A model generated the notes under the pieces. It ran no database searches. It was not told the origin of the DNA and saw nothing but the letters and a program-made list of their open reading frames with translations. The translations under genes were made by a program, and so were the position numbers. A stretch of DNA of 64,000 nucleotides, taken from NCBI GenBank assembly GCA_964020085.1, contig OZ026605.1:399701-463700 (forward strand), given 5' to 3'. Source of the DNA: Micromussa lordhowensis. Taxonomy: Eukaryota > Cnidaria > Anthozoa > Scleractinia > Lobophylliidae. Below are positions 60,046 to 64,000 of the stretch, piece by piece. Every line of letters begins with the position of its first letter. The first letter of the stretch is position 1.

Positions 60046-60240
60046 TCACCGAGCACAATCGAACGCAATCCATTGGACTGCGTTCGACTGAGTTCGGTTG
60101 CCGAACACAATCGAATGGATTGAGTCGGTTCGGTTCGATTAGTTCGATTGAGTTCGATTGGTTCGGAAATCGAACTCACACAAAGTTTGGTGTTGGATTT
60201 GGTTCGATTGACGAACTAAATCCAACTCATCCCAAGGTTC
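60046..60240 (+). repeat. AATCGAACT-type repeat (copy 2), with internal inverted words
   Basis: Words such as GTTCGATTGAG, GGTTCGATTAG and CGAACACAATCGAA recur in both orientations. The part TTCGGAAATCGAACTCACACAAA matches copy 1 at 57293-57370. Confidence 0.65.
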
Positions 60241-61958
60241 GTTTGACTCAGTATGCCAGGTATTTGTAGCGGATATAACGCGCGCTCTGATTGGCTGATT
60301 CTAGGGCATTATTCTCCCTTATTATATGGCTGTGTCTCACAAGGACTGGGAACTACCGAATTCACGAATTTGATTGGCTGAAATCCATATTGGAAGCGGT
60401 CTAGTTTTTCCCATCTAGACCGGCATCTAGACCGGTAAAAAAGTTGCGGTGAGAAAGTTGCAAACTGAAATGCAAAAATGTTGACTATTTTCTTCTAACA
60501 ATATTTATTTACGGAAGTGCCAAAAAGCCCGATGAGAAAAAAAAGTAAAGAGGGCGAGCCAACTTTGGCAGAATTAAGTTCAGCTCATCGCTGTTCGCAA
60601 GCCACATGTCAGTTAGTACAAACCAGTTATATCAAACGAATCAAATTGTTATTGTTTGCCATATAATAAACATCTTATTAAGGGGGTCTTATACAAAAAA
60701 AAAGATGTTTTTAGCAAAAAAACTCTGTGGAACAGTTTTGGCACCACGTTTAAAGACTTTGCACTCTGACTTCAAAAATGACTATTTTCAGGTCACATGC
60801 CTCAATAGTTAATGAATGACTAGCTCCTAAGTGTTAAAAATTGTGTTCATTACAAACACGATAACTTACTAATGGATGGTTCGAGAAGCATGCAATTCAG
60901 TTCATGCTGTCCACAAGCAGGTTGTCCAGGAGCCAAACCTCAGAAAGCAGTGTTTCGAGGGATTTTATCTCGTAAAATTGGGAAAAAGGTTTCTAATATT
61001 AACTAATATTAAATGTATTAACTGAATAACAGGGATAGAATTTCATTAATTGCAAATTTTGGAGGTTTGCCTCCTAGATAACTGTGTTCTTTACCAATGT
61101 TGAAAATCTGACAACATTCGGTTAAAACCCTGTAAAGATATCGTGCGTGAAATATTGGCTTTAAAGTTTGTCTTCGGTCTCTGAGAACCCAAATTGGCCC
61201 TGTGAACGGGAAGGGGGGTTAAAGGAAAGGGGAAGGGGGTATATCGAAAGGGTTTACATGAATGTTTCATTGAATACGCGAATACACACCAGTCATAGAA
61301 ATGTTAAACAAGTATAAGGAGCGTACAAGATGGCACAGGAAACAAAGTTCGGGACCATGATGCAAAATTCTCATGAGTACACATCTCTAAAGCTTTTCTG
61401 TAAAGTATCATTAAAATGTACTAGATTGAATACATTTTGTGAGTACTTTTAGACTGTAAACAATGGTTGCTATGGGTGTTGCTATGTTGAAATAGTGTGT
61501 CAGTGTGCGAATTTCTTAATTTAAACATACATCAAGGAGTAATTACAGCAAAATCGTTTCAACATACGATTAACAATTGGTCAGGGATGGTGAATCTTCA
61601 TGTTTCGAAAAAATGTTTTTTTGGGGAAATATCCAAATATCAGAGTATAAGACCACCTTAACCGAGCTTAGTCGGTCTGTATGGGAGAATCTTGACCTCA
61701 GTCGTGTGTACAGACCTCACTGCGTTCGGTCTGTACTCACGACTTCACTCTCGGTTAATAATTAGTTAGGAATGGACCTCAAATTCTCTCACTCATTCAC
61801 CCCCTCCATCTGATTCTGTTAAACAAAAAATTAATGAATTAAACCTGCATTAAACTTTCTAGGCTTGCTTTTGTCCCCAAAGGTTCTGTGCAAATGCTAA
61901 GTAGAGGGGTAGACACAGGCGGAAATAACTTTCTTATTTAACAAACAAAACAACAAGG

Positions 61959-62069
61959 CCTAAGCCGTGTATTACACTGTGATAAAACACGACGGGCATT
62001 TGAGAACACGAGGGAAATGTAGAAAACACGAGCCGTAGTGTTTTATCACAGTGCAATACACGGATTAGG
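61959..62069. repeat. Foldback hairpin
   Basis: CCTAAGCCGTGTATTACACTG with GTGATAAAACAC pairs with the inverse ending CACGGATTAGG at 62069. The loop region is about 45 bases. Confidence 0.75.
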
Positions 62070-62098
62070 TTGATAATAATACACATAAAAAAATACTC

Positions 62099-62131
<33 letters not shown>

Positions 62132-62208
62132 TGTAACTCGAATGCGAAAAAAATGGCAATTTCCGGCAATTTTTCTGCGCAAATGTTTCATGTTTGTGTT
62201 ATTAATAA

Positions 62209-62358
62209 GTAATCATACGGTTTTTCTCGTTCAATTTGAAATTAATTTGCACTTGTGAGTTTTTCAGAAAGCTGAAATTGCACTCGCCCAAGCCGCTCGT
62301 TTTGAAAAACTCACTCGTGCAAATTAATTCCAAATTGAACTCGAAACCGTATGATTAC
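62209..62358. repeat. Foldback hairpin
   Basis: GTAATCATACGGTTT at 62209 pairs with AAACCGTATGATTAC ending at 62358. The inner arms TTCAATTTGAAATTAATTTG, GTGAGTTTTTCA and their inverses give about 65 paired bases. Confidence 0.8.
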
Positions 62359-63070
62359 CTATACTAATTCAAAGGAATTTTTGCACTCGAACAAGTTAAG
62401 TGTGGCTAATTTGAAATCATACAAAATAATTAAATTGGCAGAAATCGACTGGGGAAGAGATATTTAAGGAAACGCACGTTATGTACTCCAGTGTTATTAT
62501 TGAACGTACTCCCCGAGAGCTATGAGAAAACAATAAGCTCCTTGGCAGTCAATAGCGGTTCGAGATCATTACACGAGATACATCGTTGTGCTTTGTAAGC
62601 GACGGACAATTATTTTTTAAGGGGGATGGGGTAGGCAATTTTCTGGGGAGTAAAATGTTTTTCTTACCTTTTTTGGGGCAGTAGCTTGTGCACAACTTTC
62701 AAGTCAAATACACAGGACCTGGATATTAGAAAGCACTTGCTTTTCCAGCACGTTTTGCTTTGCAGGATTCTTAAATTGCGCCTAGTAGAACGCATGCACT
62801 CATCTTCAGTTCTTGAATTTCAAATGACTTACATCAGAAAGAATTGAATCAGGGCAGGCTTCTATATTCAGAAGAGGGCTCTAAGAGCTATCTGATTTTT
62901 GTAAGAATATTGTTTTTCCTGCCAGGGCTGAAGATTCCTATTTTTTTCCGATTTTAGCTTCGATGGCCTAAGAGCAAGAGTTTATATGACCAATCTGTTT
63001 TCGAATGTATCTGGTGTCGGGATGGTGTTTAAGGTGGTTCGAAATAGTTTTCATTTTCCCGAGACAAGTT

Positions 63071-63131
63071 AGCCTGCGAAAACAACCGTTCTTCTTCGCT
63101 CCCGAAGAAGGACGGCTGTTTTCGCAGGCTA
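63071..63131. mobile_element. 61 bp hairpin insert with 10 bp flanking direct repeat
   Basis: AGCCTGCGAAAACAACCGT pairs with ACGGCTGTTTTCGCAGGCT around a CTTCTTCGCTCCCGAAGAAG core. GAGACAAGTT lies immediately to the left (63061-63070) and again one base to the right (63132-63141), as expected of a target duplication. Confidence 0.75.
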
Positions 63132-64000
63132 GAGACAAGTTCACAAATTCTTTTCTAAATTATGTTTGGTTCATCGTATCACTATGAAATTTGGCACAGA
63201 AATAAAAGAAACATCATAGATTCATTACATGACATTCATTTCAGAAAACCTGTTACCATAGCAACCATATGACGCATTCAGTTGAGCCCCTAAAATCGAA
63301 ATCTATTATCTTTTTTAAAAAATTGGTCGGTGAAATCTTCTCAAACTGCAATATTATATGTCACCAGAAATGACCTTCAAAATATTTTAGTTTAAAAAAA
63401 ATCTGTAAATTATTCCTTTTCGGTTTTATTGTTAATTTTAAATTAATCTTATTCTTAAAATATTCTTAATATTTCGCAAATTTCAGCCAGCGTTGACATT
63501 CTCACAAACCATATTAAGCGTACGCCCATTACGTTATATAATAAGATCGCCTGGCCTTTTTTTTTCATGAACAGGCCTTTTCAATTGTTTCACGTGACGG
63601 TACACGTGAATGTGTTCGACTCCCAGCTCACGTGTGGTGACTGAAACATGACACGCAGTATCTTCTTCAACGGACCACCTCGGACTTTAAGTGAGGAGTG
63701 TCGCGTGACCTGCGATCTGGGGTTCTTCTTTGGGCCAAAACGAACGCCTGATCGCAGGTTTAAGTTTCGCGGAAAACGGAAGGCGGAAGTCGGTTGCGTG
63801 TTAAATCTCGAAAAAGGGAAAAAAGATTGAACACGGCACGAACGTTAGCAGAGCTAGGCTTTCGCTAGATCAATGGCGTCAATCGATAGTCTTTACGCGC
63901 AGAAATTCGTTTACCACATGTTCACATCACCTCTTCCCACGGGAAGGATTAATTGGCTGGGTGGTGTTTAAGGATGTCAGTGACAAATATGATTCGGATT

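Larger units (their letters stand above)
58962..64000. other. Gene-free right end with repeats and hairpins
   Basis: No supported coding sequence. It contains the AATCGAACT repeat (60046-60240), G-rich words (61205-61245), and hairpins at 61959-62069, 62209-62358 and 63071-63131. The 153 aa ORF at 59256-59717 has a hydrophobic start, but no domain, and it follows the Trunk-like gene with no visible promoter. The 60 aa ORF at 63648-63830 is likewise unsupported. Confidence 0.5.

Overview
The window is animal nuclear DNA, most likely from an anthozoan cnidarian and plausibly a stony coral. This is inferred from metazoan genes with GT-AG introns, AT-rich spacers, and a dense load of short foldback elements, tRNA-derived SINEs, Penelope-like and LINE fragments. 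No prokaryotic or organellar features were seen.

Layout. 1-1547: the last two exons of an unrecognised + strand gene. 4378-14662 (minus): a complete 15-exon NDR kinase gene (STK38/STK38L type, 463 aa). 14663-15223: a 561 bp head-to-head promoter interval. 15224-21850 (+): a complete 10-exon ELP4 gene (Elongator subunit 4, 390 aa). 21851-29782: an intergenic stretch with repeat debris. 29783-38949 (+): a two-exon Shaw/Kv3-type voltage-gated potassium channel with an exceptionally long cytoplasmic tail (1490 aa in all, ending in a PDZ-type motif). 38950-54254: 15 kb of mostly non-coding DNA holding a Penelope-like fragment, a LINE fragment, a 334 bp TIR element with 9 bp target duplications, and one unidentified 181 aa minus-strand ORF. 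54255-58961 (+): a two-exon gene for a 192 aa secreted cystine-rich protein resembling the Trunk/Noggin-type cystine-knot group. 58962-64000: repeats and hairpins, no confident gene.

The genes do not form a pathway. STK38 (MOB-regulated kinase signalling) and ELP4 (tRNA wobble-uridine modification) are housekeeping genes that probably share a promoter. The potassium channel and the Trunk-like ligand are tissue-type genes set in large repeat-rich spacers. I joined exons by matching splice sites, phases and family alignment from memory; nothing was computed against a database.

The most interesting items are a tRNA-Thr(GGT)-like cloverleaf at the centre of a foldback, two hairpins resembling decayed hammerhead-ribozyme-bearing Penelope repeats, the channel tail with nine R-R-x-S/T sites, the Trunk-like gene, and several mobile elements with clear target duplications.
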